Assembly (NCBI RefSeq): GCF_910596095.1
Contig: NC_056537.1
Location: 637,074-701,073 of the forward strand
Length of the DNA: 64,000 nt
Direction: 5' to 3'
DNA from: Thunnus maccoyii
Taxonomy: Eukaryota; Chordata; Actinopteri; Scombriformes; Scombridae
Within the stretch, counting starts at the first letter, position 1, and each line of letters starts with the position of its first letter. Shown piece by piece: positions 33,756-46,700 of the stretch. The notes beneath the pieces are model-generated. The model did not search any database. It was not told where the DNA came from and worked only from the letters and a program-made list of their open reading frames with translations. Both the position numbers and the translations under genes were made by a program.

Positions 33756-36700
33756 ACTACTTCTTCTTCTTCTTCTTCTTCTCCTTCCTCTTCCTCTTCC
33801 TCCTCCTTCCTGTGTGCTGCTGGAGGTTCGTCCACAGCGTTCACCTCAGTGTCAGAGAGCAATGACGACTGCAGCACAGATGAGGGCGCCACATGCACGA
33901 GTGTGAACATAATAACTGTTATGGACAGAGCAGCAGCAGCAGCAGCAGCAGGACCTGCTGAGAGCTGAAGACTTTAAGGTGTCAACAAGCTCCAATAATC
34001 AGCCTGGCAGGTAAAACCCAACCAAGAGAAGTTAACACAAACAGTTAATGAACATGTTCATAACAGCTCAGTCAGGAAGGACGACACCAAACAGTTTATC
34101 ACCAGTCGTGCAGTTAATGTCTGATATGAAGGCAGCAGATGTTCACAAGCTGCTCTTCATCATCAGTTACAGACTGTAGGTGATGATGTCACCAACAGAT
34201 CAGCTGGAGACAAACTGACAGGTGATCACAGGTAACACCAACACATCCACATAGAACTGCCAGTGAGTAACTCCGACCAATAAGAATCAGTCTGTGTATG
34301 TTTGTGCAGGTGAGCTGTTGACTGTTGCTCAGCTTTCTGTTCGCAGGTAAACCGACAGCTGCGGGTGAAAGTCTGGAGACGGAAGCAGTCGTATTCACAA
34401 ACATCCTGAAAGCAGCTGCTGCCTGTCAGTCCTGACTGACTGATTCACAAAACATCCTAATAATAATAATAAAACTTTATTGATAAAGCAGATTTCACAC
34501 AGAGAGATGCAACACGTTCACAGGACATAGAAACATGCAGGAAACAGGAACATGAAGGTCACTGAGCTGATCTCACTGGTTCACCTGCTGCAGGTAACCA
34601 GGCTGTCAGTGAAAACAGATAAAATATTTAAAAGAAACTTTTAAAGCATATTTTCATGACAGTTAAGATAATATGGGTTCAATCATTTCATCAATAAAAC
34701 AATCTATTAACACCGGAGGCGACAGTTTGCTCTTCACACTGTATTCAACAGTTAATTAAGAGTTATTACATCCAATAATCAATCAATACATGAAACTGAT
34801 TTCATGATCGTAGCTGGATCATCCTGTAAAATAATCCATTAAAGGAAAAACATCCCATAATGTCTGAAATCAGATTAATAAAAAGTTTCCGCAGTTCTTT
34901 AAATTAAAATATGTAAAACGTTTATAATGATGCTACGTTATTGAATTAGTTCCTCGTCGTGCTGCTGCGTGATGATCAATATTTGATTTGACTCACTGAC
35001 ACGTCAGTTTATTACAGTTAACACTGAGTCTTAGTGAAAGTTAACCAGTGACTTTATTTAATCAGAACACAAAACAAGTGAAACATAAACAGTGTTGACA
35101 GTCGCAGTGTTCTGGTGTCTGGACCAGCAGATCAGATCGATCCACCGTCTCACTGCAGGAGCACGAACACATGACGAGCTGTCCTGATGTAAAACAATCT
35201 GACGAAGAGGCAGGAGTCTTCCTCTCCAGAATGTATGGTTCTGTATCAGGGCTCGTCATCGCCGTGGCAACGTGGACGTACTACAGGAACACAGAGGAGC
35301 TTGTGTTTACGTTGTAAAGCTGATGGAAATTCTCAGGACTCACAAAGGTTCACGTCTGAATCACTAAATCTGAGCTCAACATGACTCCAGTTTCACTTTC
35401 TGTCCTTTTTATTTAAACTTTAAACTCTGTGGCCAGTTTAGACTCTGTAAACTTTAAAAAAGTCGACTTGATGTGAAGAAAAACTTGTTCTGACGTAAAG
35501 ATTTGAACATTTAAAGGAGCTTATTTAAATAGACGGTGAAGCTGAAGGCAGTTTAGTGTCATAATTGTGCAGCTCTACCTGGTGACTGTTACCTGCAGAT
35601 ATCTGCTGTATGAGACCGCCGAGGAGGGAAAGACTGCTTCGGACTGATGATGTGGTCTCGTCTCATCGGAGAGAAAAGTCCGGACGTGAATCCAGATGAA
35701 TAAAACATGACGAGCATTCAAGTGTTTCCCATGAGAGGAATTTATTTGGGCATCTGAGCCGAACTGAATTTTTCCCATTTTTGTATTTATTTGTATTTAA
35801 AAGTCGTCTGGCAGCAGTTTGTACCTCTCATGTGTTTCCATTACAGCACAAAACATCCAATTAAAATCTGAAGATGTTCAGGAGATATTTCCAGAACCTT
35901 CAGAGACTCTTTGAACCGTCTGGATGAACAAATATTCTGTCTGTTGCTCCATGAAAAAGACTGAAACCTGCTTCTGGATCCAAACAAAGATGGCGGCTGT
36001 AAAAAAGATGTGAAACAATATTAAAAAGTTTGACCAGTCATGTTGGTATTATGTTTCTTTTCATTACGTTTTCATATAAAACAACATGTTCATATTTTTC
36101 TTGTGTCGTACAGAAAGTGCAGTGTCAGGTTATTTTCAGCTACCTGGACATGAGACCTTGAAAAGTATGAACATGTTTTGTATGAAAATATAAAATAATT
36201 ATTAATAATAGTGACGCAATATATGTAAATATAACTGACAAAAACCTTTCAGTCGTGTTTCACGTCGTACAAATTGAGCAGGAAGAGTCGACAGTTTTCA
36301 GCTTCCATATTTGTTTGGATCAGAAAACAAAGAAAATGTTTTTCATGAAGCAACAGACGGAATATTTTTTCATCCAGAAGATTCTGAAACAGCTTCAGAA
36401 CAGCAGGACGTGTTGGTTAAACGTCTTCTGGGTTTTTAAAGATCAACATGTAATTATATTTCAGGAAATACAGAATGAATATTTGTGTTATTGTGTCATG
36501 AATATAACTGCCTACCAATCAGAGCAGAGTGCTGCGTTTACATTTACAAACCAGAATAGAAACTTAAACTTTGACATCAGATCTTCAGACCTTCACCGTC
36601 TACAACAAACTTCATAAATCACAGACAGAAACATAAACTGAACACTGCCGCAGAAGCCAGAGGAAACACCAGAACATTTTAGGTTTTTGTTGAGTCATTT

Positions 36701-36890
36701 TATGGTAAATTAACTCTTTTAAATATAATATTATAACATGAGACAGATGTCGCGTGTTTTATCTTTACCACGTAGAGTGACGTTTGAAGCTGTTTGCTGC
36801 TGTATTTGTAGTATTTTCTCTGGATAAATGAACCAGAACTTGTAGGACTGAAGCTGCTGATGAAGGAGATAAAAACTCACTCAAATGGTA
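33060..36890. other. Intergenic, no gene recognised
   Basis: About 3.8 kb without a convincing gene. It contains a CTT/TAC triplet satellite (about 33640-33810), a CAG run near 33930-33950, and a degenerate MITE end at about 33440-33530 finishing GTTGCAGCCCTA. An open stretch at 36255-36617 (120 codons, plus) shows no recognisable domain. Confidence 0.5.
33640..33812. repeat. CTT/TAC/TCC triplet satellite
   Basis: Mostly TTC triplets with interspersed TAC and TCC. It gives long spurious poly-Leu and poly-Glu frames on the two strands. Confidence 0.9.
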
Positions 36891-36892
36891 AA

Positions 36893-37195
36893 CAGGCTGT
36901 ACTTGTAAAGCGCTTTTCTAGTCTTCTGACCACTCAAAGCGCTTTTACACTTTGAATCACATTCGCATCCATTCATATGCTGAATGGATACAGGGGCCAA
37001 CATGCAAGGTCCCAACCTGCCCATCAGAGGAAACTAACCATTCACACACTGATGCTGCAGCAATCAGGAGCAATTTGGGGTTCAGTATCTTTCCCAAGGA
37101 CACATTGACATGCAGACTGGAGGAGCCGGGAATCGAACCGCCGATCTTCTGATTAGTGGACGACCCGCTCTACCTGAGCCACAGCCGCCCCCTCA
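36893..37195 (-). mobile_element. tRNA-derived SINE
   Basis: Read on the minus strand, the head has a tRNA-like A box (GTGGCTCAGGTAGAGCGGGT) and B box (GGCGGTTCGATTCC). A body follows with GATACTGAACCCCAAATTGC and GTGTGTGAATGG, and an end with AAGCGCTTTGAGTGGTC. Same family as 38401-38600. The head is too diverged and lacks a proper acceptor stem, so I do not call a tRNA gene. Confidence 0.8.
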
Positions 37196-37721
37196 CACTC
37201 AAGTGTCCCTTACTACAGAAGACTTTTTGTTTTTAAGTGCTTTAAACACAAACTGTGATTGTTCTCCAGTTCAGACATTTTATAAATGCATTTTGTTTAC
37301 ACATCCTGGTTTCATTTGTTTTTAAGCAGAAATCATTCAGTCAAATGTTAAAGTTCATTCTTGGAAATAGTTTGATGAAATAATCTTAACACAAAGTCCA
37401 CTTACTAGCTTTTTTCCAGAGCTTTCAGTGGATGAAGTTGTCACCTGTTGTCATGTGACTGAAGTTAAGACTCTAGTAAGTAGATCTTGTGTTAAAATCA
37501 TTTTGTCAGACAAGTAAATCAGTTTTAATGAGTTCAGGTTGTTTCTGACCTCTGAGCTCCACAGATAAGTTCTCTTCCTGTGGGAAACACTGACTTTGTC
37601 GTCGGTCCTGAACACAGACTCACGTCTTCTTTCTCTCTCAGACATCACTGAGCTGTTTGGAAGCACAGAAGCTCCTTTTTAAAGCCTTCAGACCTGAGAG
37701 CTGCTCGGAGGCTCAGCTGTA

Positions 37722-37975
37722 CGTTTCTTCTTCCTGTGAATGCAATAAACTGTGTTGTGTGGAGTCAATGTGTCCGAAACATCACGTCTGTCGGTTTGCT
37801 ACATGCGTGTGAAATGTGTAGTTGATTTACATCACAGATGATTGTCTGCGGTCGGCTCTTTAACCAAATCTCATCTGTTAGTTTGAAACGTCACATTTTA
37901 CAGGAAGGACTGACGAGAATGACGTGTTCCTGCTGAAGCCTTCAATAAACGGAGCAGAACCAATACTTACTAGAC
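37722..37975. repeat. Block shared with 55379-55616
   Basis: About 250 bp nearly identical to 55379-55616 (for example GTTGTGTGGAGTCAATGTGT and GAATGACGTGTTCCTGCTGA). Both copies are followed by 21-bp minisatellites. This is the left edge of the duplication that also covers the NLR genes. Confidence 0.85.
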
Positions 37976-38014
37976 TAATAATGTCTCACAAAGCAGACGA
38001 GAAGAGTCCATGTG

Positions 38015-38400
38015 AATGACACCCCCACTTTAATACAAGACACACCCACTTTACTACAAGACACACCCACTTTACTACATGACACCCCCCCTTAATACAA
38101 GACACACCCACTTTACTGCATGACACCCCCCCTTTAATACAAGACACACCCACTTTACTGCATGACACCCCCACTTTACTACAAGACAAACCTACTTTAC
38201 TAAAGACATGCCCACTTTACTAAAAGACACGCCCACTTTACTACACAACATGCCCGCTTTACTGCAAGATATGTCCACTTCACTCCACCACACGCCCACT
38301 TTACTACACACACACCCACTTTCTTACTCAAAACACCCACTTCCATACGCCCACTTTTCTACACCACATCCCTACTTTACTACATGACACACCCACTTTA
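38015..38400. repeat. 21-bp minisatellite (array 1)
   Basis: About 18 units of ACCCACTTTACTACAAGACAC type, more diverged than the related array at 55624-56400. Units in inverted orientation (AAGTGGGTGTGTCGTGTAG) reappear at about 38645-38690 beyond a SINE. Confidence 0.88.
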
Positions 38401-38600
38401 CCGGGTGTGGCTCAGGAGGTAGAGCAGGTCATCTACTAATCAGAAGATCGGTGGTTCAATCCCCCAATCCTCCAGTCCACAGACGGAGGTGCCAGTGGAC
38501 AAGATACTGAACCCCAAATTGCTCCTGATGGCTGCACCATCAGTGTGTGAATGTTGACATGTAGTGTGAAGTGCTTTGAGTGGTCGGAAGACTAGCCACA
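38401..38600 (+). mobile_element. tRNA-derived SINE inside array 1
   Basis: Plus-strand copy of the SINE at 36893-37195: A box TGTGGCTCAGGAGGTAGAGC, B box GGTGGTTCAATCCC, body GATACTGAACCCCAAATTGC and GTGCTTTGAGTGGTC. It is 3'-truncated relative to the other copy and absent at the equivalent place near 56.4 kb. Confidence 0.8.
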
Positions 38601-38689
38601 CCCCCTGACCCCTAACCATCTCACTGCTCATGCCTACACTTAATCAAGTGGGTGTGTCGTGTAGTGAAGTGGGTGTGTTGTGTAGTTAC

Positions 38690-40100
38690 TCTGAGTCTGC
38701 AGATAGACCTACTTGAAGCAGACAGTTACCATTGAAACCTGCTGCTTAGAAAACGTCAATGAGCTTAATGTTATAAGCGTAAAAGAAAACGTGGGTGTTA
38801 TTCTACTTTTTTTATTGTCATAAAATCATGTGCAGATCCAAACCAACGTTTTAGATGTTTAGATCTTTTAAAACATCTCACAAATATATCGTTTAATTTT
38901 TAAAAAGTCTCAGAAACAGCTGGTCTCTGTAGTTTTTAACAAACAAACAGGAGGAAGTTCCTCATTTGTTTGGGACTATTTTCAGTGGCGGATAAATCCA
39001 CATTTGGTGCTGTAGTGAGTATTTATGGCAGTTCAATTAATTTGCCACTAGAGGGCAGAAGAACTAAATCTGTTTCCTTCACACTTTGTCACATTTTGCT
39101 TTTGCTCAACATGCCACCTCATCCAAGCATAAAAACTTCTATTTTAATACTTTGACTTTTTATGAATGTCCAGTGTTTCCAGTCCTGTTTTTTTTAATGT
39201 ACAAATTGAAAAAGCATTTAAAAATGCTGGATGGAAACACACCGGTTAACTTGCTGGTGGCACATGAGGAAAGTCTTGATCCAATGTACAGTTTAATTCT
39301 GCACCTTAATTGCTTCAGGCAGTATATTATAGTATATTACTATCATAGTATTGTGGTGTGGTAGTGTATATATTCATCACATAGTATCATGTAGTTATTG
39401 TTATTTCTTTATTCTTTATATTGTTTATTTTATATTTTTAGTATATTTAGTTATTATATATAATGAATCCTTTAATTGTTTCATTTGTTTTTTACCTGCT
39501 TCATTGTTTTATGATATTAATCCTGAAGGGAACATGAACGTGTCAAACTAATTTCACAGCAATCCATCCAATAGTTGCTGAGATATTTCAGTTTGAACCA
39601 AAGTGTCGGACAGACGGAGTCGTGCTGCTGGCAGCTAAACATGCAGGAGGGTGTGTTGGTGTGTCAGTAATTTATGATAGTTTGATCTTTGATAGTATGA
39701 TGATTTGATCTTTGATAACTTATCAGACACCACACACAGCTTTATAAAACTGAACAGGATTTTATAACTCAGTATCAATCATTTTATCATTTTATCTACG
39801 ATACCTTTTAATACCTGTGAGATTACAAAAGATTGACGGCATCTTGTTAGAAAGTTATCTACCCGGAACATTCACCGGTACATATTTGATTATGACATTG
39901 TGTGAAATTATCAGACAGTTGAGTCAGATTTAAAGTTACCTGCCAACCGAAAGCTGCTGTGAGCTGCTCTGCTACTGTGGTTAACAGTCAACTAACATAA
40001 ATCTTATCAGAAACATCTTCAATAAAATTCTAAGCTCACACTTTGAGCTGTGAGTTAATTAAAGTTCAGAGTAATTTTATATCTTTGTTATTGACTGCTG
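38690..40100. other. Upstream flank of the NLR gene, no gene seen
   Basis: About 39530-40100 is similar to 57900-58440 (for example TTTCACAGCAATCCATCCAA and CTAAACATGCAGGAGGGTGT), so it belongs to the duplicated NLR block. Repeat copy 38968-39060 matches 20290-20395. Open frames here are short and AT-rich. Confidence 0.5.
38968..39060 (+). repeat. Dispersed repeat copy with CTCF-like site
   Basis: Second copy of the repeat at 20290-20395, same orientation. CCACTAGAGGGC at 39045-39056 fits the CTCF core consensus. Binding is unproven. Confidence 0.5.
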
Positions 40101-40164
40101 ACCTGCAGTTCAATTCAACACATCACTTCTCTCTCACCACACACACACACACTTCTCTGATAAA

Positions 40165-40267
40165 GAAGAAAGGAGGAGTAAACAGGTAGGGAGTAAAGGT
40201 GAAAGTATTCAGTCAGACTCCATTTTAAAGTCAACAGAGCAGAAGGAGGAAAACAGTCTGAGGCAGG
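40165..40267 (+). promoter_or_regulatory. NLR gene 1 first (5' UTR) exon and promoter-proximal region
   Basis: Conserved in four copies in the window (ending 40267, 57107, 58706 and 61108). The shared block ends GTCTGAGGCAGG followed by a good donor GTGAGTGTT. No ATG frame opens into it, so I read it as a 5' UTR exon. Upstream is an IRF/PRDM1-like GAAA repeat, AAAGGTGAAAGT at 40195-40206. The transcription start is not known. Confidence 0.55.
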
Positions 40268-40284
40268 GTGAGTGTTAATATCAG

Positions 40285-40400
40285 GGCTGCTAATAATGAT
40301 TACTGTCATTATTGATCAATCTGATGATTATTTTACTGATTAATTGTTTAGTTGATTAAACTGTGTCAGAAAAATATGAAATCACAGTGTTGACGTCTTC
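40285..40400. mobile_element. MITE-like fragment in NLR intron 1
   Basis: Begins GGGCTGCTAATAATGATTA and has the AT-rich TTAATTGTTTAGTTGATTAA interior typical of a common fish MITE. A second copy lies at 58720-58850. In the copies at 57.1 and 61.1 kb the same start is interrupted by a LINE-like insert. Confidence 0.5.
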
Positions 40401-40711
40401 AAACGTTGTTTCCTTTGTTCTTTTCCTGGTTTCTGCGTCCTCACAGTGATGTAACGTGACACACTGCTGCAGTTAAAATAGAGAGAAGTCACAGTTAAGA
40501 ACCACACAGATGTTTATCTGAAGTCTGTTTGTTGGATTGAAAGCAGAGTCAAAGTTTATCTTTGTGATGGCTGGAAAACACACATGGTTGTAGTTAAAGT
40601 CATGTAAACTAATAAGAAGCTACTAAGTTGAGAGGAAGGACTGGGTTTATTCTACTGTGTATGTGTGTGTGTGTCTCCAGTGTTACTGGTTTACCTCTCA
40701 GACTCCAGAAG

Positions 40712-43700
40712 ATGAAGGATTTGGAGGAAGAGGAGGACGGAGCAGAGTCTCTGATATCCAGCTGTCTGTCTATGAAGAGTGACCGATCTAAAGACGATCC
40801 TCTAAACTTCAGTAATGAACCTGGACCCTCAGACACAAAGTAAGAGACTGTTTCTACTGTAAACTGAGCTGAAGATGATTCAGTGAGACGGTTTCATTAA
40901 GGTTGTAGTGTAGATATGAAGGAAACACAGTGGAAAGAAATAATGAACTACCTTCCATTCAGCTGTAATCTAGAACAGATCTTCATGTACATGTTAACCA
41001 GAGACAGAGACAGGGCTGCTATTGCTATTTGATTTTCCAGTCTAACAATCTAAAGTAGTAGCAGGTAACCCAGGGTGATATTTACTAAGGATTTAGTAAC
41101 AAGTCACATTGTGTCTCCTTATTTACTAAAGGACTGCACCGGGGTTTTGTGCAGGTAAAATGGAAGAAAATGGAGTGTTTGGTCTCCTGCAATACAGAAT
41201 GTGTCTTAACGTGTTCCTGTTCAAAGACACAAAATATGGGAGGCAGTAATGGAAATGTATACAAACAGCCTGCTGCAGCTGATTGATCACTGCAGACTGA
41301 CCACTGCAGCAGAGGAAACTGAGTCTGACATTTAACGTTTGGGAAAAGTCAAATGTGTAAAACTGTTGTATCACACTGACACAGAGGGAGAGAGATTATA
41401 GCAGAAACAGTGAGAGAGAGAAACACAAATGAAAAGATGCATTGTGAAGATATTTAGTAGAGCTCTCTGTTCAGCACCACAACACAAGACAAAAGAGCAG
41501 CAGTCTGTTATTTTTCACAAGTGGACTTTTCTGTTTTGCTCAGTTGCCTCCTGCTTATTTTTCCTGACTTTTAAAGTCTCATAGTAGCTTAAAGGAGCCC
41601 TGTGGAGTTTTCTTGTTAACAGACAAAAGTCGTGTTTACATTGACTTACTGACCAAAACACATTGTGTGAATCCTTGTGGTCTAACAAATGTGTTGAATC
41701 CATTTCCCTCCTCATGAAACATTTGCAAAGTCGATTTTTGAAGCTAGCATTTTAAATCCTGCATTGTTTACATCCATGTTTACTAGTTTGCACTCTTCTT
41801 CTTCTTCTCTGCCTTTGCTGGCACATTGTTGTGTCTGTCTAATTACTTCTGAACCCTTGTAATTATAGTATATACTATTTTATTTAAATTGAATTTGCTG
41901 AAGCTCAGAGCCTGAAGAACAAAAAACTGTGTAACTGTCCAAATACTGACAGTCTGGACTGTTTATGGAGGGAAAGAGCTGCATCAACTTGTGAGCTGTC
42001 GGTTGGCCGCCACTAATGTCATGTGTCATAAAGAATGTGTTCATGTCCACAGAGAGAGGAAGAGGAGAGGTGTTTCTGTGGAGGAGCAGCTGTCCTGCTG
42101 TTCTTTGTGTCAGGGCGTCCTGAAGGATCCAGTCTCTACCAGCTGTGGACACTGGTTCTGCAGACAGTGCATCATCTCATACTGGGACCAGTCTGCTTCA
42201 TCAGGAGACTCCTCTTGTCCGCAGTGTGCAGAAAGATCCAGAACAAGACCTGGACTGCAGACAGACAGTCAGACCAGCACTGTACAAAGTAAGACTGAAG
42301 ATCTGTCTGCTGATGTCATCATCTCTGAAAACAGGACAGGAGTCTACCTCCTCTATCCTACTGAAAATTAACACAGTCAGACATATTTCTTTCTAATTAT
42401 ACCTTTTATTCTTCTCTTTCAGCAGAAAGTGGTCTGCAGGAGGTTTTAGATGAACATAAGATCAATCTGAGGAGGAGATGTGAATGTGTGACTGAAGGAA
42501 CTGATGAAGCAGGAAGTGAAACCCTCCTCAACAGGATCTACACTGAGCTCTACATCACAGAGGGACAGAGTGAAGACGTTAATACCCAACATGAGGTGAG
42601 GCAGCTTGAAGCAGCTTCCAAGATGGAGACCCTCCATGACACTCCAATCAGGTGTCACGACATCTTTAAAGTCTCACCTGACCAACAGAAACACATCAGA
42701 GTCGTTCTGACCAACGGCGTCGCTGGCGTTGGAAAAACCTTCTCAGTGCAGAAGTTCACTCTGGACTGGGCAGAGGGCTCGGAAAACCAAGATGTCAGTC
42801 TGGTGATTCTGCTTTCGTTCAGGGAGCTGAACTTGATCAAAGATGAGCAGTACAGTCTCCTCATGCTGATCCATGTTTTCCATCCAACATTACAGAAGGT
42901 CACAGCAGAGAAGCTCGCTGTCTGGAAAGTTTTGTTCATCTTTGACGGCCTGGATGAAAGCAGACTTTCACTGGATTTCAACAACAGGAAGGTCGTGTCT
43001 GATGTCACACAGAAGTCATCAGTCAACGTGCTGTTGACAAACCTCATCGAGGGGAAGCTGCTTTCCTCAGCTCTCGTCTGGATAACTTCCCGACCTGCAG
43101 CAGCCAATCAGATCCCTCCTACATGTGTTGACAGGGTAACAGAAGTACGAGGCTTCACTGACGCCCAGAAGGAGGAGTACTTCAGGAGGAGATTCAGTAA
43201 TAAAAAGCTGTCCAGCAGAATCATCTCACACATCAAGACATCCAGGAGCCTCCACATCATGTGTCTCATCCCAGTCTTCTGCTGGATCACTGCTACAGTT
43301 CTGGAGCACATGTTGACTACAGGCCAGAGAGGAGAGCTGCCCAAGACCCTGACTGACATGTACTCACACTTCCTGCTGGTTCAGACAAAGAGGAAGAAGC
43401 ACAAGTATGATGAAGGACATGAGACGAGTCCACAGGAGCTGACGGAGGCTGACAGGGAACTTCTTCTGAAGCTGGGGAGGCTGGCGTTTGAACAACTGGA
43501 GAAAGGAAACATCATGTTCTACCAAGAAGACCTGAAGAAGTGTGGTCTTGATGTCACAGAAGCCTCAGTGTTATCAGGAGTTTGTACAGAGATCTTCAAA
43601 AGAAAGAGTGTGATCTTCCAGAAAACAGTCTACTGCTTTGTTCATCTGAGTGCTCAGGAGTTTCTGGCTGCAATCTACATGTACCACTGTTACACCAGCA

Positions 43701-46700
43701 GGAAAACAGAGGTACTGGAGGACTTCATGGGAAAAAAATACAGGTACTCATTTCTGGATGACTTCCTGAGGAGAGTCATGGAGAAATCTCTAAACAGTAA
43801 AAATGGCCACCTGGATCTGTTTGTGGGCTTCCTTCATGGCCTCTCCCTGGAGTCCAACCAGAGTCTCTTAGGAGGCCTGCTGGGTCAGACAGAGAACAGT
43901 CCAGAAATCATCCAGAGAGCCATCAACAACCTGAAGGAGATGAACAGTGAGGATATCTCTCCTGACAGAAGCATCAACATCTTCCACTGTCTGATGGAGA
44001 TGAACGACCGCTCAGTACATCAGGAGATCCAAGAGTTCCTGAAGTCAGATAACAGATCAGAGAAGAAACTCTCTGTGATCCACTGCTCAGCTCTGGCCTA
44101 CATGCTGCAGATGTCAGAGGAGGTTCTGGATGAGTTGGACCTGGACAAGTATAAAACATCAAAGGAGGGAAAACAGAGACTGATCCCAGCTGTGAGGAAC
44201 TGCAGAAAGGCTCGGTAAGTCCAGATGTTATTAGTAGGTTTGTTCTTCAAATATAAATAATATTACATTCTTATTATTGTTAAATTAGTGCTGTGTTTGT
44301 TTATAGCTGAAATAATATGTCAGTTATATTTAGTCTCAGATGTTCTTGAGCTGTTTCAAATGTTATGATTGCAAATGATGTTGATTTTTCAGTGGGTTGT
44401 GTTTATAGCTATTAAGTTAATGAACACAGTTATTCTATTTATTTCTAGTTATTATTGGATTTGACATTTTTTTCTATTTATCTTCCTTTGGGTGACAGAG
44501 GCATCATTCAAACCTGGTAAAACAAATAAAGGTCTTTAGAGGTTGTGGTTGAGGTTTTACTACAGCAGCATTTTATCACAACATATATCAGTATTTTACA
44601 GTTATCACTGAATGCAGTAAAGTTTTTATTACATGACTAGATTCTGCAAATAATATATAATCAGATATACAGATAATACCTGATTTTACACATGCTTTAG
44701 AGTTTAAAATAAGATTTGTATCTTTTCTTTTTCATTTTCTGTATTTATTCTATTTTGTAACAACCCTGTAAACAGTTTTACAGCACTTAAAAACTTGTTT
44801 TTGAAACCTGTTGTTTAGATGAAGGATTAGAATAATATTAATTAAGAGTAATTGTTAAATATTATTTAAATTGAGTATGTTGCTGTGACATAGTGTTGAC
44901 ATAGTTAGTAGCACAAGTAGCGAATAGTCATCGGCAAACTGATTCAGTAATGTCAGTTATACAACAATAGCTAAACATTAGCCTCTGTAAACTACTGGTC
45001 ATATGAGACAATACCCCTGAGTGTGTTGGACCGAGCAATGGTGCCTTTTATTTCTCATGAATTCAACTTTTTATTTTAAAGAGGGAAATTTGTGTTATCA
45101 GTGTATATCAGGTTTTACAGCTGTTTTGCTAAGGCTCCTGTAATAGTTAGAATTTTATCATTAAAGAAGCTCATGAAGTCGTTACTACTGAGAACTATAG
45201 GAATACATGGATCAATAGAGTTATGACTCTTTGTCAGCCTGGCCAAAGTGCTGGAAAGGAACCTAGGGCTGTTTTTGTTGTCCTCAATTAATGATGATCA
45301 ATAGACGGCTAGACTAAGTGACATTCTTCTAGTTTGGTGGGGCACCATATCCTTCAAGTTTTCACGATGTTTGCTTTAATTTGCAGGTTTGGGAGTTATA
45401 CCATGGAGCTAACCTCTTATGTTTTATTATCTTCCTTTTTAAAGGGGTGATGGAGTCGAGTGTTATTCGCAATGAGCCTGCTGCACTATCAACAAGATTA
45501 TCAATTTGGGAGGGACTAAAATTAGCATAAGAGTCCTCTGTAGTATTGAGACATGGCATTGAATTCAAAACTGATGGAATTGCGTCCTTAAATTTAGCTA
45601 CAGCACTATCAGATAGACATTTTTGTCTAATGGCGTGTAGTCCAGTAATAGGAATTCAAAAGTTATTGCATAACAGTCTGATAAAATAGGATTTTGTGGA
45701 AAAACTATTAAATGTTCAATTTCAATTTCCTGTTGCTCTCTCTCCTCTTGTTTTCTGTTATCTCTCAACTGTTGCTTTGCATTAAAGGAATGAAATGCCA
45801 AAGAAAATAAAGAATTTAAAAAGATGAGCTGAACCACTGATGTGAAGAGCAAATATTAATTAAAATAGGGAATGTCAAACTGTTCCATCATCAAATGCAT
45901 GAAGTAAATATAAAGTGTCCTCTTTCATGATAACATATGTTGTAATTTATGTGTCATTACAGACTTTCTGACTGTGGACTCTCAGAGACTCTCTGTGAAG
46001 TTGTGGCCTCGGCTCTGAAGTCCAACCCCTCCCATTTGAGAGAGCTGGATCTGAATACAAACAATTCAGGAATTAAGCTTCTGTCTGCTGGACTGGAGAG
46101 TCCAAACTGTAGACTGAAGTCTCTGAGGTCAGTTCACTGACTGTAGCTTTGATAGTTTTTTTTCTATAAATTCAATTAAAATCCTTCACTGAAGTTTCAA
46201 ATGTTTGGTTCATACATTTTTAGGATTTGTCTGAGCACAAATTTGTAGACTTTAAATGTTTTCAGGAATTCAAAGTCAGATGACCCTGATGTCCAGATGA
46301 CCTGAGGCCACGAGCGGAAACGTGGTCTAACACTAACGCCAAGGCTACACAGCCTACCTCTACCTGAGCAGTGTGTGTGTGTGTCACTGAACTACTGCAT
46401 CTCGCAGGTCTGCAGTGACCACACAGAGAGTTTGGCTTTGATAATGGCCATCAATAATAGCATGTTTCATTTCATTTCATTAAAAATTTCATTTATGTTT
46501 AGTTTAATCAGAAAAAGATTAAGAAACATGTGCACAATGGTTAAAAATATACAAATAATATGTGAGGTGAAAGCAGCTTTATTTCTGACAGGGGTGGTGG
46601 GGTGTGGTTGGGGATACTTCTGTGTCAGCCACATACACTCCTCACATAGGATGGGTTTTAAAAAAAAAAAGATCATAATAATAATTCCGTCAGTTAAACC

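Noticed and set aside
33496-33906. Poly-Leu/poly-Glu open frames
   Set aside because: Translations of a CTT/TAC triplet satellite.
36255-36617. Plus-strand open frame of 120 codons
   Set aside because: No recognisable domain, no splice partner, AT-rich composition like the flanks.
38401-38475. tRNA gene
   Set aside because: A and B boxes are present, but they belong to a SINE head with a SINE body, in several copies. No proper acceptor stem pairing was found.
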